Shown here in pieces: positions 35,427-44,684 of a stretch of DNA of 49,567 nt (position 1 is the first letter of the stretch; every line of letters begins with the position of its first letter). The stretch is from Mycobacteriaceae bacterium (GTDB lineage Bacteria > Actinomycetota > Actinomycetes > Mycobacteriales > Mycobacteriaceae), in contig JAFARC010000014.1 of assembly GCA_019245755.1 (NCBI GenBank), positions 1 through 49,567 of the forward strand. The letters are read 5' to 3'. Made by a program: the position numbers and the translations under genes. The notes beneath the pieces are model-generated. The model was not told the DNA's origin. It made no database searches and saw nothing but the letters and a program-made list of their open reading frames with translations.

Positions 35427-36294
35427 ACGCGGCGCGCAGTTCCCACAACTGCCGCCGCCACCCGACGATTACCCCACCTTCCCGGACAAGTCGACGTGGC
35501 CGGTCGAGTTCCCGGCATTGCCGATCGCGCCCCACGGCGGTCCACGGCGGCCGCCGCAGCATGTTTCCAAGGCCCGCGCGCCCAGGATTCCCGCCGCCCA
35601 GATGCCCAAACACGTGGCCATCGTCATGGACGGCAACGGTCGCTGGGCCACCCAGCGCGGCCTGCACCGCACCGAGGGTCACAAGATGGGCGAAGCCGTG
35701 CTCATCGACGTCACCTGCGGCGCCATCGAATTGGGCATCAAGTCGCTGTCGGTGTATGCGTTCTCGACCGAGAACTGGAAGCGCAGCACCGAGGAGGTCC
35801 GCTTCCTGATGGGGTTCAATCGTGACGTGGTGCGACGGCGTCGCGTGGTGCTCGACCAGATGGGTGTGAACATGCGATGGGTCGGCTCGCGGCCGCGGAT
35901 GTGGCGCAGCGTCATCAAGGAATTCGAGATCGCCGAAAACATGACGCTCGACAACGACGTCATCACGGTCAACTACTGCGTGAACTACGGCGGGCGCACC
36001 GAAATCGCGGAAGCAGCAAGGAAAATCGGGCAGGAAGTGGCCGCGCGCCAGCTGAACCCGGAACGGATCAGCGAAGCAACGGTCGCCGATCATCTGCAGC
36101 GCCCCGACATTCCCGACGTCGACCTGTTCATCCGCACCTCCGGCGAGCAGCGGGCCAGCAACTTCTTGCTGTGGCAGTCGGCCTACGCGGAATACGTGTT
36201 CCAGGACAAGCTGTGGCCCGACTACGACCGTCGCGACCTGTGGGACGCCTGCGTGCAATATGCCGACCGCAACCGAAGATTCGGCGGGCACTGA
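35386..36294 (+). CDS. uppS: Decaprenyl diphosphate synthase (Z-prenyltransferase) UppS
   Basis: 302 residues. Cis-prenyltransferase motifs are: [18 protein letters not shown] (catalytic Asp, about 84), [13 protein letters not shown], and [20 protein letters not shown]. The N-terminal extension of about 75 residues rich in Pro is normal in mycobacteria. It makes decaprenyl diphosphate, the lipid carrier for peptidoglycan, arabinogalactan and lipoarabinomannan synthesis. ATG 35386 (MARNPVNS) is chosen over 35377. It overlaps recO. Confidence 0.95.
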   Translation: MARNPVNSSLREAERGAQFPQLPPPPDDYPTFPDKSTWPVEFPALPIAPHGGPRRPPQHVSKARAPRIPAAQMPKHVAIVMDGNGRWATQRGLHRTEGHKMGEAVLIDVTCGAIELGIKSLSVYAFSTENWKRSTEEVRFLMGFNRDVVRRRRVVLDQMGVNMRWVGSRPRMWRSVIKEFEIAENMTLDNDVITVNYCVNYGGRTEIAEAARKIGQEVAARQLNPERISEATVADHLQRPDIPDVDLFIRTSGEQRASNFLLWQSAYAEYVFQDKLWPDYDRRDLWDACVQYADRNRRFGGH

Positions 36295-36297
36295 GGG

Positions 36298-36693
36298 TTG
36301 TCGAGGCCTGACGTGTTGCAGCGGCGGCTGAAGGCGGTGCTCGAGGGCGTCGTCCCGGTGACCGAGGAGGACGACGGCGCCCTGACCGTCCGACACGACG
36401 GCACGTTCGCTTCGCTGCGGGTGGTGAGCGTCGCAGAGAACCTGGACCTGGTTTCGCTGTCGCAGATCCTGGCGTGGGACATCCCGGTGGACAGCCGGCT
36501 TCGGACGAAGATCGCCGAATACGCCCGCAACGCCATGCTGGGCACCGTCGCCCTCATCGAGAAGAAGCGCATCGGTGAGGTGCTGCTGCGCTACAACTTT
36601 CCCGGCAACGGGCTGACCGACGAGGCGCTGCGCACGCTGATCCTGATGGTGCTGAGCACCGGCGCGGACGTGCGGCGGTCCTTGGCGGACTAG
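36298..36693 (+). CDS. YbjN-like conserved protein (Rv2360c-type)
   Basis: 131 residues from a TTG start at 36298; GTG 36313 is an alternative. It has the YbjN/type III secretion chaperone-like pattern: EEDDGALTVRHDGTFASLRV, DLVSLSQILAWDIPVD and LLRYNFPGNGLTDEALRTLI. The function is unknown; such proteins are cytoplasmic. It lies 4 bp after uppS, and its stop shares bases with the convergent zur stop. Confidence 0.85.
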   Translation: MSRPDVLQRRLKAVLEGVVPVTEEDDGALTVRHDGTFASLRVVSVAENLDLVSLSQILAWDIPVDSRLRTKIAEYARNAMLGTVALIEKKRIGEVLLRYNFPGNGLTDEALRTLILMVLSTGADVRRSLAD

Positions 36694-37091
36694 GTGCCGC
36701 GCTCCGCGCAGTCGGCGCAGGTGCCGAAGATCTCGATGGTGTGACTGGCCTCGGAAAAGCCGTGCGCCCGGGCGACTTCGGCGGCCCAGGACTCGGCGTC
36801 GCCGCCCTCCACCTCGACGGTGAAACCGCAACTGCGGCACACCAGGTGATGGTGGTGATTCTCCGAACAACGCCGATACACCGACTCGCCGGTGTCGGTG
36901 CGCAGCGTGTCCACCGCCCCGGTGGCTGCCATCTGTTGCAGCGTCCGGTACACCGTGGTCAGCCCGATGGCCTCGCCGCGGCGGCGGAGCTCGTCGTGAA
37001 TCTCCTGGGCGGACCGGAAGTCGTCGAGATGGTCCAGCAGCGCGGTGATCGCCGCACGCTGGCGGGTCGAGCGGGGCGTGGCGGCCGTCAC
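36690..37091 (-). CDS. zur: Zinc uptake regulator Zur (FurB)
   Basis: 133 residues. The Fur-type DNA-binding domain has STRQRAAITALLDHLDDFRS and IGLTTVYRTLQQMAATGAVD. Metal sites are seen in ENHHHHLVCRSCG and the C-terminal CADC, which together form the structural zinc. It represses zinc uptake and alternative ribosomal protein genes when zinc is plentiful. GTG 37091 overlaps the smtB stop (GTGA). It is co-transcribed with smtB from one promoter. Confidence 0.95.
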   Translation of the reverse strand: MTAATPRSTRQRAAITALLDHLDDFRSAQEIHDELRRRGEAIGLTTVYRTLQQMAATGAVDTLRTDTGESVYRRCSENHHHHLVCRSCGFTVEVEGGDAESWAAEVARAHGFSEASHTIEIFGTCADCAERGT

Positions 37092-37450
37092 CGGGCGGCC
37101 TCGCCGCGGTCCTCGCCGGCATGGGTGACCGCGGCCACCACGATGTGCGTCAAGTGGTGGTCGACGAGGCGGTAGAGCACCTCGCGTCCCGACCGTTCCC
37201 CGGCGACCACACCGGCGGCCTTCAGGATCCGCAGGTGCTGGCTCACCAGCGGCTGCGGCACACCCAGCGCCTCGACCAGCTCGTGCACGCAGCGCGCGGA
37301 CTCCCGCAGCTGCAGCACGATCGCGATCCGCACCGGCGCGGCAAGCGCACGCAGCAGGTCACCGGCGGTGTCGAGCACGTCGCGGGCGGGAAGCGCCGGC
37401 GGCTGGGTGCCGTGGCGGTGCGTGACGTCGCTGCCGAAAACGATTTCCAT
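37088..37450 (-). CDS. smtB: ArsR/SmtB family zinc-responsive repressor SmtB
   Basis: About 120 residues from ATG 37450. The winged-helix core has DLLRALAAPVRIAIVLQLRE, recognition helix QPLVSQHLRILKAAG, and GREVLYRLVDHHLTHIVVAA, with C-terminal His/Asp pairs typical of the alpha-5 zinc site. It represses its own operon when zinc is low, allowing zur expression as zinc rises. ATG codons at 37489 and 37471 fall within the promoter elements, so 37450 is the likelier start. Confidence 0.9.
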   Translation of the reverse strand: MEIVFGSDVTHRHGTQPPALPARDVLDTAGDLLRALAAPVRIAIVLQLRESARCVHELVEALGVPQPLVSQHLRILKAAGVVAGERSGREVLYRLVDHHLTHIVVAAVTHAGEDRGEAAR

Positions 37451-37466
37451 TGCTGTCTCAGGGCCC

Positions 37467-37494
37467 ACCATACATGCGTGATCACGCATGTCAA
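37467..37494 (-). promoter_or_regulatory. smtB-zur promoter with a 20-bp palindromic operator in its spacer
   Basis: On the minus strand TTGACA (37494-37489), a 16-bp spacer and TATGGT (37472-37467) form a near-consensus promoter. The perfect palindrome ACATGCGTGATCACGCATGT (37472-37491) spans the spacer and touches both boxes, so a bound dimer would block RNA polymerase. SmtB is the natural candidate; autoregulation of this operon by SmtB is known in M. tuberculosis. Confidence 0.8.
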
Positions 37495-37546
37495 CTCGAC
37501 GGCCGCTGCGCCAGCCCGGCTCCGCGGATCGCTACGCTGTTAGCTC

Positions 37547-38926
37547 GTGGCGTCCATCATCGACACCGTCGTGAACCTGGCCAAGCGGCGCGGGTTCGTG
37601 TTTCCGTCCGGCGAGATCTACGGCGGCACCAAGTCCGCGTGGGACTACGGACCGTTCGGTGTCGAGCTCAAGGAGAACATCAAGCGCCAGTGGTGGCACG
37701 CGGTGGTCACCGGTCGCGATGACGTCGTCGGCATCGACTCGTCGATCATCCTGCCCCGCGACGTCTGGGTGGCCTCCGGTCACGTCGAGGTGTTCCACGA
37801 CCCGCTGGTCGAGTCGCTGATCACCCACAAGCGTTACCGCGCAGACCATCTCATCGAGGCCTACGAGGCCAAGCACGGTCACCCGCCGCCCAACGGACTG
37901 GCCGACATCCGCGACCCGGACACCGGCGAACCAGGTCAGTGGACCGAGCCGCGGGAATTCAACATGATGCTCAAGACCCACCTCGGCCCCATCGAAACCG
38001 AGGAGGGCCTGCACTACCTGCGGCCGGAGACCGCGCAGGGCATCTTCGTCAACTTCGCCAACGTGGTCACCACCTCGCGCAAGAAGCCGCCGTTCGGCAT
38101 CGGGCAGATCGGCAAGAGCTTCCGCAACGAGATCACCCCCGGCAACTTCATCTTCCGCACCCGCGAATTCGAGCAGATGGAGATGGAGTATTTCGTCGAA
38201 CCAGCCACCGCGCCGGACTGGCACCAGTACTGGATCGACACCCGGTTGCAGTGGTACGTCGACCTCGGCATCAACCGCGACAACCTGCGGCTGTTCGAGC
38301 ACCCCAAGGACAAACTGTCGCACTACTCCGACCGGACCGTCGACATCGAGTACAAGTTCGGCTTCCAGGGCAACCCGTGGGGAGAACTGGAGGGCGTCGC
38401 CAACCGCACCGACTACGACCTGTCGACCCATTCGAAGCACTCCGGTGTGGACCTGTCCTTTTACGACCAGCCAACCGACGCCCGTTACATTCCGTATGTG
38501 ATCGAACCGGCGGCCGGACTCACGCGGTCGTTCATGGCTTTCCTGATCGACGCATACAACGAGGACGAGGCGCCGAACGCCAAGGGCGGCATGGACAAAC
38601 GCACGGTGCTGCGGCTCGACGCGCGGCTGGCGCCGGTCAAGGCGGCAGTGCTGCCGCTGTCGCGGCACGCCGACCTGAGCCCCAAGGCGCGCGATTTGGC
38701 CGCCGAGTTGCGGGTCTGCTGGAACGTCGATTTCGACGACGCCGGCGCGATCGGCCGGCGCTACCGGCGTCAGGACGAGATCGGCACGCCGTTTTGCGTG
38801 ACGGTGGACTTCGAGACTTTGCAGGACCAGGCGGTGACGGTGCGTGAGCGCGACGCGATGACGCAGGAGCGGATCGGCATCGACGGCGTGCGCGACTACC
38901 TGGCCAAGCGGCTCGCCGGCTGCTGA
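37547..38926 (+). CDS. glyS: Glycyl-tRNA synthetase
   Basis: 459 residues, class II aminoacyl-tRNA synthetase of the alpha2 type. Blocks are [20 protein letters not shown], then motif 2 [20 protein letters not shown], and motif 3 [16 protein letters not shown]. An HGTP anticodon-binding domain closes the protein. GTG 37547 starts [18 protein letters not shown]. It is divergent from smtB across about 95 bp. The stop is 4 bp from that of the convergent TPM-domain gene. Confidence 0.97.
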   Translation: MASIIDTVVNLAKRRGFVFPSGEIYGGTKSAWDYGPFGVELKENIKRQWWHAVVTGRDDVVGIDSSIILPRDVWVASGHVEVFHDPLVESLITHKRYRADHLIEAYEAKHGHPPPNGLADIRDPDTGEPGQWTEPREFNMMLKTHLGPIETEEGLHYLRPETAQGIFVNFANVVTTSRKKPPFGIGQIGKSFRNEITPGNFIFRTREFEQMEMEYFVEPATAPDWHQYWIDTRLQWYVDLGINRDNLRLFEHPKDKLSHYSDRTVDIEYKFGFQGNPWGELEGVANRTDYDLSTHSKHSGVDLSFYDQPTDARYIPYVIEPAAGLTRSFMAFLIDAYNEDEAPNAKGGMDKRTVLRLDARLAPVKAAVLPLSRHADLSPKARDLAAELRVCWNVDFDDAGAIGRRYRRQDEIGTPFCVTVDFETLQDQAVTVRERDAMTQERIGIDGVRDYLAKRLAGC

Positions 38927-38930
38927 CAGC

Positions 38931-40919
38931 TCAGAACCGGCCGCCGCCGCCGAAGTAGCCGCCGCCGGACGAGCCGCCGAATCCGGTCGGGCCCCAGCTG
39001 CCGCCACCGCCGAATCCGCCGCCCATCGCGCCGCCGAGGAGGTCACCGATGATCAGGCCGCCGACCATCGCACCCAGGTGGGAACCCCCGCCGCCGTAGC
39101 GCCCGCCGTACGTGCGCTCGGCCGCCTGGACGTCGGCGTTGGCCATCGACTGCGCCTGTGCGGCCAGCGTCGACGCGCCGTTCGCGTGCGCGATCGCCTC
39201 GGTCAGGTTCGTCGACCGCTTGACCTGCGCCGCCTCCAGTTGGCGGGTCGCCTCCGACAACCGGGTGCGGGCCCCGGGGCCGACGATCCCGCGGCGGGTG
39301 TCGATGTAGTCCGACACCGAACGCACCCGCGACTGCGCCGTGAACAGGGCCTGATCGAACGCCCGGCTGAGGCGCTCGGCGGCCTCGCGTTCCTGCGCGA
39401 GGCCGGCCAGCTGCCGGTCCAAGTCCGCGGCGGCTCTTGTCAACTGGGTGAACGCGCCGAGCGGATCGGTGTCGCCGGTGCCCCGGGCCGCGGCGACCGC
39501 CTTAACCGCGCCGTCGCGGGCCGCGCCCAGTTCGGTGGCGTGCGCGACGTTGCCCTGCGCCAGCAGGCCGCCGGCCTGGTTGATGGCAGCCTGGATGTCG
39601 CTGATCGTCGGTGGGAGCGTGGCCACCGCGCGCCTGATGTCGCTCTCCGCGCTGTCCACCGCGTCCAGCAGCGCGCGGGCCTGACCCAGCGCCGACTCCG
39701 CGGCCCGCACGGCGTCGACCAGCTCGGTCTGCCCGCCCGCGATCGGGCGCGCCGCCAGTTCCCGGGCCCGGGTGATGTTCTGCTCGGCGAACGTGATGCG
39801 TTCCTGAGCCGCTACCACGTTGCCAGCCACCGACGTCAGAGCGGCGTCGTCGAATTCGGTGTGCAGCGCCTTGAGCTTGTCCTGCGACGGCGAGATCCGC
39901 GCGGTCACGTCGACCAGTTGCTGGGTGAGTATGTCCAGCCGGGACGGCGCGTTGATGACCAGGTCGCGCAGCTTGTGGAAGGCCTCGGTCTGGGCCTCAA
40001 GCTCGCGGTCGGCGCGGGCGGCCGCGACGACGACCCGGGTCAGCAGGTCACGGCGCTGCGCCGGGGTCTCGGGGATCGCGTCGTCGAGCTGCTGGCGAAC
40101 GTTGAAGGCCTGCGCCAGCGTGGCCTTGGCGTTGTCTACCGCCCGGGTAAACGGCTCGGTCTGCCGGTCGCCGAATTCCTCGACGGCCAACACGAGTTCG
40201 TTGCTGCTGGTGCGCACCGCGTTGTCGACCTCGACAACCATCGACTTCGACAGGACGTCCAGCGCGTCCAGCGACACCGACGCCAGCGCGGCGGGGTCGG
40301 CCGGATCGGCGCGCCGGACCGCGGCCAGCTCGGCGGCTCGGCGCCGGTTTTGCCGTCTGCGGTTCCACAGGGCGAGGGCGAGCACGCCGACCGCCACGAT
40401 CGCCAGCGCGATCAGCAGCGAGGACCACGCCAGGCCGCGGCCCTTGCCGCTCGCCGCCGCGTCCAGGCCATTGGCGGCGGCCAGCGCCGCCCCGGCCCAG
40501 TCGCTGTTGTGCAGCGCGGGCTCGATGTCGTTGCGACGCAGGTCATCCACCTGCTGGGAGGTGATGCCGCCGACCGAGGACGGCACCTCGAACGCGTAGG
40601 CACGGTCCTGGGTGGCGACGGCCAGCAGCGCGTCGAAGTTGCCCAGGTCGCTGATGCTCATCGTGTTGCGGGTCCAGCTCACCGCGTTCTGACCGGAGAA
40701 GGTGTCGACGTAGACCACCCACAGCCGGATTCGCCGGTCGTTGTAGAGCTTGTCGACGGCCGATTCGACAGCGCTGCGCTGCGCCGGGCTCAGCGCCCCA
40801 GCCTGGTCCGTGACGTAGCCCGGGAGCCGGAACGGCGGCTGTGCGGCGGCCGCGGGCGCGACCAGGAAACCCGCCGTCAGCACCGCGGCGAGCAGGCCGA
40901 GAAGTCGCACGATGCGCAT
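38931..40919 (-). CDS. TPM-domain membrane protein with coiled coils and Gly-rich tail (Rv2345-type)
   Basis: 662 residues. The signal peptide (MRIVRLLGLLAAVLTAGFLV, cleavage near AAAAQ) is followed by a TPM domain (about 35-150: LPGYVTDQAGALSPAQRSAV) outside the membrane. One span follows (SLLIALAIVAVGVLALALW, about 175). Long helical, probably coiled-coil, segments (about 200-590) rich in Ala, Gln and Glu come next. A Gly-rich tail with GGAMGGGFGGGGSWGPTGFG ends the protein. TPM proteins are linked to membrane stress and photosystem repair in other groups; in mycobacteria the function is unknown. ATG 40919. Confidence 0.9.
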   Translation of the reverse strand: MRIVRLLGLLAAVLTAGFLVAPAAAAQPPFRLPGYVTDQAGALSPAQRSAVESAVDKLYNDRRIRLWVVYVDTFSGQNAVSWTRNTMSISDLGNFDALLAVATQDRAYAFEVPSSVGGITSQQVDDLRRNDIEPALHNSDWAGAALAAANGLDAAASGKGRGLAWSSLLIALAIVAVGVLALALWNRRRQNRRRAAELAAVRRADPADPAALASVSLDALDVLSKSMVVEVDNAVRTSSNELVLAVEEFGDRQTEPFTRAVDNAKATLAQAFNVRQQLDDAIPETPAQRRDLLTRVVVAAARADRELEAQTEAFHKLRDLVINAPSRLDILTQQLVDVTARISPSQDKLKALHTEFDDAALTSVAGNVVAAQERITFAEQNITRARELAARPIAGGQTELVDAVRAAESALGQARALLDAVDSAESDIRRAVATLPPTISDIQAAINQAGGLLAQGNVAHATELGAARDGAVKAVAAARGTGDTDPLGAFTQLTRAAADLDRQLAGLAQEREAAERLSRAFDQALFTAQSRVRSVSDYIDTRRGIVGPGARTRLSEATRQLEAAQVKRSTNLTEAIAHANGASTLAAQAQSMANADVQAAERTYGGRYGGGGSHLGAMVGGLIIGDLLGGAMGGGFGGGGSWGPTGFGGSSGGGYFGGGGRF

Positions 40920-40932
40920 GGGAGTCAATGTA

Positions 40933-40986
40933 GTGCGCCGCGTAGCGGCGGTTGGGGTGGTGCGCCGCGTAGCGGCGGTTGGGGTG
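40933..40986. repeat. Tandem 27-bp repeat (two copies) containing hairpins
   Basis: A perfect 27-bp unit at 40933-40959 and 40960-40986. Each contains CGCCGCGTAGCGGCG, a 6-bp stem with GTA loop. It lies upstream of the TPM-domain gene and the divergent protease gene, in the promoter interval. Confidence 0.9.
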
Positions 40987-41093
40987 GTGGCCGGTGGGCA
41001 TACTCGTGATGCACTCAGCTTTTGCAAAGCCTTCTCACAGGCATTGGACGAACCATGGAGGCCGATACCTCGGGACGTTCTGAAAGGTGGCCG

Positions 41094-42155
41094 ATGTTCA
41101 CACGAAAGCCGTGGTGGTCCGCGCTTGCGGCGGTGGCCGTCATCGGGCTGGTGCCGGCGATCACGCATGCGCACAAGCAGGTCGAGCTCAGCGGCTACCC
41201 GAACGACATGGGCCGCGGACCCGTCCCGGCGGTCAACACCGCCGATGTGGCAGCCCAGGTGGACCAGGGGCTCGTGCTGGTCAACACGGACATGAGTTAC
41301 CAGGGTGCGGTCGGGGCCGGAACCGGCATCGTGGTCAGCCCGGACGGCGTGGTGCTGACCAACAACCACGTGGTCGAAGGGGCCACGCAAATCTCGGCGA
41401 CCAGCGTCGCCGACGGGGATGCCTACCCCGCGACGGTGATCGGTTATGACCGCAAGCACGACATCGCCGTCTTGCAGCTACAGGGGGCCGGCGGGCTACC
41501 CACCGCGCCGCTGGACACCTCCTCGCAGGTGGCGATCGGCGACCCGGTAACGGCGATCGGCAACGCCCGGGGCCAGGGGCTGCGCCGGTCGCAGGGCGCC
41601 GTCACCGCGCTGAACCAGACGATCACCGCCGCTGACGACCTGGCCTCGCCGGAGCAGCTCAACGGCTTGATCCAGGTGTCGGCCAACGTGATCCCCGGCG
41701 ACTCGGGCGGACCGCTGGTGAGCAGCGACGGGCAGGTGATCGGCATCGACACCGCCGCATCCGGGAACTACCGGCTTTCGGAACGCGGGGATTCGGAGGG
41801 CTTCGCGATCCCGATCGGCACCGCGATGTCGATCGCGGCACAGATCCGCTCCGGCGCCTCGTCGGGATCCGTCCACGTCGGCAACACGGCGATGCTGGGC
41901 ATCGGCGTCAAGTCGCTCGATCAGGGCGGGGTTGCGGTCGCCCAGGTGCTGCGGGGCTCGCCCGCCGATCACGCCGGCATCGCACCCGGCGATGTGATCA
42001 CCGGCTTCGCCGGCAACACGGTGACCTCAGACACGGCACTGACCGACCTGCTCGACCAGCAGTATCCCGGCAACACCGTGCCCGTGACCTGGCTCGATCG
42101 GTCCGGTCAGCAACACAGCGGGAACGTGGCGCTGGCTGCCGGTCCCGTCGGGTGA
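41094..42155 (+). CDS. Secreted trypsin-like serine protease with PDZ domain (PepA/HtrA-like)
   Basis: 353 residues from ATG 41094 (MFTRKPWWSALAAVAV), with GAAAGGTGG just upstream. The signal peptide ends about residue 26 (THA). The triad is His92 (TNNHVVEGA), Asp123 (KHDIAVLQ) and Ser204 (GDSGGP). A PDZ domain (about 260-350) has PADHAGIAPGDVITGFAGNT. It is close in design to M. tuberculosis PepA (Rv0125). It probably cleaves proteins outside the membrane. It is a paralogue placed here between the TPM gene and a lipoprotein; it is not part of the H37Rv order at this site. Confidence 0.92.
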   Translation: MFTRKPWWSALAAVAVIGLVPAITHAHKQVELSGYPNDMGRGPVPAVNTADVAAQVDQGLVLVNTDMSYQGAVGAGTGIVVSPDGVVLTNNHVVEGATQISATSVADGDAYPATVIGYDRKHDIAVLQLQGAGGLPTAPLDTSSQVAIGDPVTAIGNARGQGLRRSQGAVTALNQTITAADDLASPEQLNGLIQVSANVIPGDSGGPLVSSDGQVIGIDTAASGNYRLSERGDSEGFAIPIGTAMSIAAQIRSGASSGSVHVGNTAMLGIGVKSLDQGGVAVAQVLRGSPADHAGIAPGDVITGFAGNTVTSDTALTDLLDQQYPGNTVPVTWLDRSGQQHSGNVALAAGPVG

Positions 42156-42173
42156 GTGGTGCTGTCGGGCGTT

Positions 42174-42986
42174 TCAGGTCGCGCCGGTGATTTTGGAGAG
42201 CATGAGCTGCGTGACGGCGGCGGCCTGGTCGGGCGAAACGGCGTCGCCCGCACGCCATCCCGAATCGGAGAAATCCACATCGGCGATGCAGTTCATCGCG
42301 ACGCCGACCGCGCGCTGTACCGGCGAGGGCGTGGCATGCGCGGGCGGCTGGGACATCAGCACGACCGCCGTCAGCATGGTGTCGGAGGCGCGCACGTCGG
42401 TGATCTGATGTCGCTCATCCGACGAACCTGCGGCGGCGTGATAGACGGTCATCGTCTTGCCTCTGCACTGCTGCCATTGCTGGACGAATGCGCCGAAGAG
42501 GGCCTGTGCGTCGGCCGGTGAGGCAAGCGCGAGCGCGCCGGCCCGCACCGAATACCAGTGGCCCAGATGCTTGTTCGTGTCGTCGAAGTCGTCCCAACTT
42601 CTGGTGGCGGCGGCCCGCACCATACTGTTCTCGTACACCTTCCGCATGTAGGGGTGGACGACGCCGAGGCACTGGATCTCCGAGGCCTCATTGGTGTTGC
42701 GCACGCCGTCGGGCAGCGCGTCGATGCCGCCAACCGTCGGGGAGATGCCGTGGCTGCTCATGTCGTCGCGCAGCGCGGCCGACAATTCGGCGTCCGTGGG
42801 CAGCACCTTGACAATCGAGGGACCGACTCCCACGACGCCGGACGGGTCTCTGGTGGCCAGCGGCGCGCCGACCACCGTGTCCACGCAGCCGGCGGTCAGC
42901 ACCAGTGCCGATGCGAAAACCACTGTGGTGCCCAGGTTCCCACACGGCCGAAACCGGGATCGGGGATAGGAAGCCGGCAGCGCCAC
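42174..42986 (-). CDS. Lipoprotein with PknH_C-type sensor domain
   Basis: 270 residues. The signal peptide ends in the lipobox LTAGC (Cys about residue 34). The PknH_C-type domain is recognisable by IQCLGVVHPYMRKVYENSMV, a segment near WDDFDDTNKHLGHWYSVRAG, and QWQQCRGKTMTVYHAA. Only three domain cysteines are present (QCLG, QCRG, NCIAD); the one in the GWGCQHA position of LppR is Ala. The start is GTG 42986. It is convergent with the PepA-like gene, 18 bp apart. Confidence 0.8.
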   Translation of the reverse strand: MALPASYPRSRFRPCGNLGTTVVFASALVLTAGCVDTVVGAPLATRDPSGVVGVGPSIVKVLPTDAELSAALRDDMSSHGISPTVGGIDALPDGVRNTNEASEIQCLGVVHPYMRKVYENSMVRAAATRSWDDFDDTNKHLGHWYSVRAGALALASPADAQALFGAFVQQWQQCRGKTMTVYHAAAGSSDERHQITDVRASDTMLTAVVLMSQPPAHATPSPVQRAVGVAMNCIADVDFSDSGWRAGDAVSPDQAAAVTQLMLSKITGAT

Positions 42987-43335
42987 GCGAAAAGCCTACG
43001 GCGCGTCAGCAACATCTCCGAGGGGCAAGCGTTCGAGGCCACATGGCGGCTGGGAACGATGTTCGGTTGGGGAGGTCTCGGCTCGTGGCAATGTGCGTTG
43101 ACCGGCTTCCGCAAGCGCTCGGATGCGGCTGGGCGCAGGGCTGAAACCCTTGAAGTATGAGGCGCGGCTGAGCCGAAGGCGTCGGCTGGGCCGGTTTCAC
43201 AGTTCGCCAGTGAACATTCCTACTGGTCGTCAGCTAACATCATCGGGAACCGGTTCGGTGCCGAAGTCCAGCGTGGATGTGCCGCGGTTCACCGTCCCGA
43301 TACGCACTGTGCAGCTAATGTTCATGCGCCGTCGA
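42987..43335. other. Intergenic region, nothing recognised
   Basis: About 350 bp between the lipoprotein start (minus) and the end of the cupredoxin operon (minus). Short frames here have shuffled, Arg-rich composition and no family match. It must hold the promoter of the lipoprotein gene. No repeat or RNA structure stands out. Confidence 0.5.
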
Positions 43336-43752
43336 TCACGGCGATCGCGATAGGCGGCGGCGAAATAGGATCGCGGCGACCAGCACGACGATGAGCGCCT
43401 CGGCGAGCACGCTCAGCGCGGCATAGGGCGACGGGTTCCAGCCACGTTCGGTGAACCCGAACAGCCCCACCGTGCGCGACAACCCGAAGGCGATCAGCGC
43501 GCCCGCGGACAGCGCCATACCCGCCCAGCTGAACCATGCCGGCGCCCCAAGCACGATGAGCACCGCCAGTGTGCAGAAGATGCTTGCCTGCCAGAGGAAC
43601 CCGGGCCCGATGGTGGGGATGTCACGATAGCCGCCGTCGATGTACAGATAGGCGTGGATGACGCCGCTGACCGCCAGTAGGGCACCGACGACGGTGCGCA
43701 GGGCCACCCGGGCGGGCAGGCCTGCCGTGGGCTTGGCGAGGGTGGAAGTCAT
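43336..43752 (-). CDS. Four-helix membrane protein in the cupredoxin operon
   Basis: 138 residues with four predicted spans (about 18-38, 50-70, 74-92, 110-132). The N-terminal span has TVVGALLAVSGVIHAYLYID, containing His in a membrane context. The C-terminus is RRRLSRSP. It loosely resembles DoxX/DoxD-like small proteins, but I cannot place it. ATG 43752 overlaps the phosphoesterase stop (ATGA), so it is translated with the two upstream genes. Confidence 0.8.
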   Translation of the reverse strand: MTSTLAKPTAGLPARVALRTVVGALLAVSGVIHAYLYIDGGYRDIPTIGPGFLWQASIFCTLAVLIVLGAPAWFSWAGMALSAGALIAFGLSRTVGLFGFTERGWNPSPYAALSVLAEALIVVLVAAILFRRRLSRSP

Positions 43753-44684
43753 TGCAATGCCTGCTCTTTCAGGGCGAGGGCTTGTTGACCCCTGGTGTAG
43801 CTGACCTCGCGGATGCCCAAGGCGTCCTTGAGCTTTCCGGCGGGCAGGTTGACCGGCTTCGGTGCCGGACCGTCCCCGGGATGGGGCAGCGGGTAGGCCG
43901 TGGTGGTGCCGCTGAAGAAGGTGACGTTGCCTTCGGTTTTCGAGAACAGCTGGTGGACATGGCCGTTGAGGCAGGTCACCGACGAGAACCGGCGCAGGTA
44001 GCTCAGCGCCTGGGCCGCGTCATCGGTGCCCCATCCCCAGTCGGGGTACATCGCGAACAACGGGATGTGGCTGAACACGATGATCGGCGTGTCGCTGGAC
44101 AGCGGTGCGACGTCTTTTTCGATGAACTCGAGCTGATCGGCGCCGAGGCGGCCGAGTTTCTGCAGGTGCAGCGTGTTGACCAGCGCGATGACGTGCACAC
44201 CCCCGACGTCGAGGCTGTACCAGCCCTCGCCGCGGGTGCCGGCGCCGAAGACCTCGCGGTATTTCTGGCCGGCGTCGTCGGTCGAGTCGTGCTCGCCCGG
44301 CACGGTGAACACGTGCGGGGTATTGAGGCCGGTGAGCATCTGTTTGACCTGATCGAACTGCGCGGGCGTACCCAGGTGGGTCAGATCGCCGGTGTGGATG
44401 ACGAAATCCGGTGTGTAACCCAGGCTGTTGACCTGACGGATGGCCTGGCCGAAAGTGTCGGCGACGTTGGGGTTGGCCGACCCTTTGAAACCGATGTGGC
44501 TGTCGCTGATCTGCGCGAAGCGCAGCGCCGGGCGCGCGGCCGCCAATCCGGGTGCCGGCGAGCCGGCGATGTGGGAGATCACCTCGCCGCCGACAACGCT
44601 GAGCGCGACCGCCGAGCCGAACCACGCGCTGTGGCGCAGGAGTTGGCGCCGCGTCATCGGGCGCGGCCCACCGCCGGCCGTCAT
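43749..44684 (-). CDS. Tat-exported calcineurin-like metallophosphoesterase
   Basis: 311 residues from ATG 44684. The Tat signal MTRRQLLRHSAWFGSAVALS precedes the enzyme. Metal-binding motifs are DSH (61-63), GDLTH (99-103), HIPLF and GHVHQLF; the usual GNH(D/E) reads GEHD (130-133), an Asn-to-Glu change at a metal-ligand position. The substrate is unknown. ATG overlaps the stop of the cupredoxin gene (ATGA). Secreted with a copper lipoprotein, it may act in periplasmic copper or phosphate handling. Confidence 0.88.
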   Translation of the reverse strand: MTAGGGPRPMTRRQLLRHSAWFGSAVALSVVGGEVISHIAGSPAPGLAAARPALRFAQISDSHIGFKGSANPNVADTFGQAIRQVNSLGYTPDFVIHTGDLTHLGTPAQFDQVKQMLTGLNTPHVFTVPGEHDSTDDAGQKYREVFGAGTRGEGWYSLDVGGVHVIALVNTLHLQKLGRLGADQLEFIEKDVAPLSSDTPIIVFSHIPLFAMYPDWGWGTDDAAQALSYLRRFSSVTCLNGHVHQLFSKTEGNVTFFSGTTTAYPLPHPGDGPAPKPVNLPAGKLKDALGIREVSYTRGQQALALKEQALQ

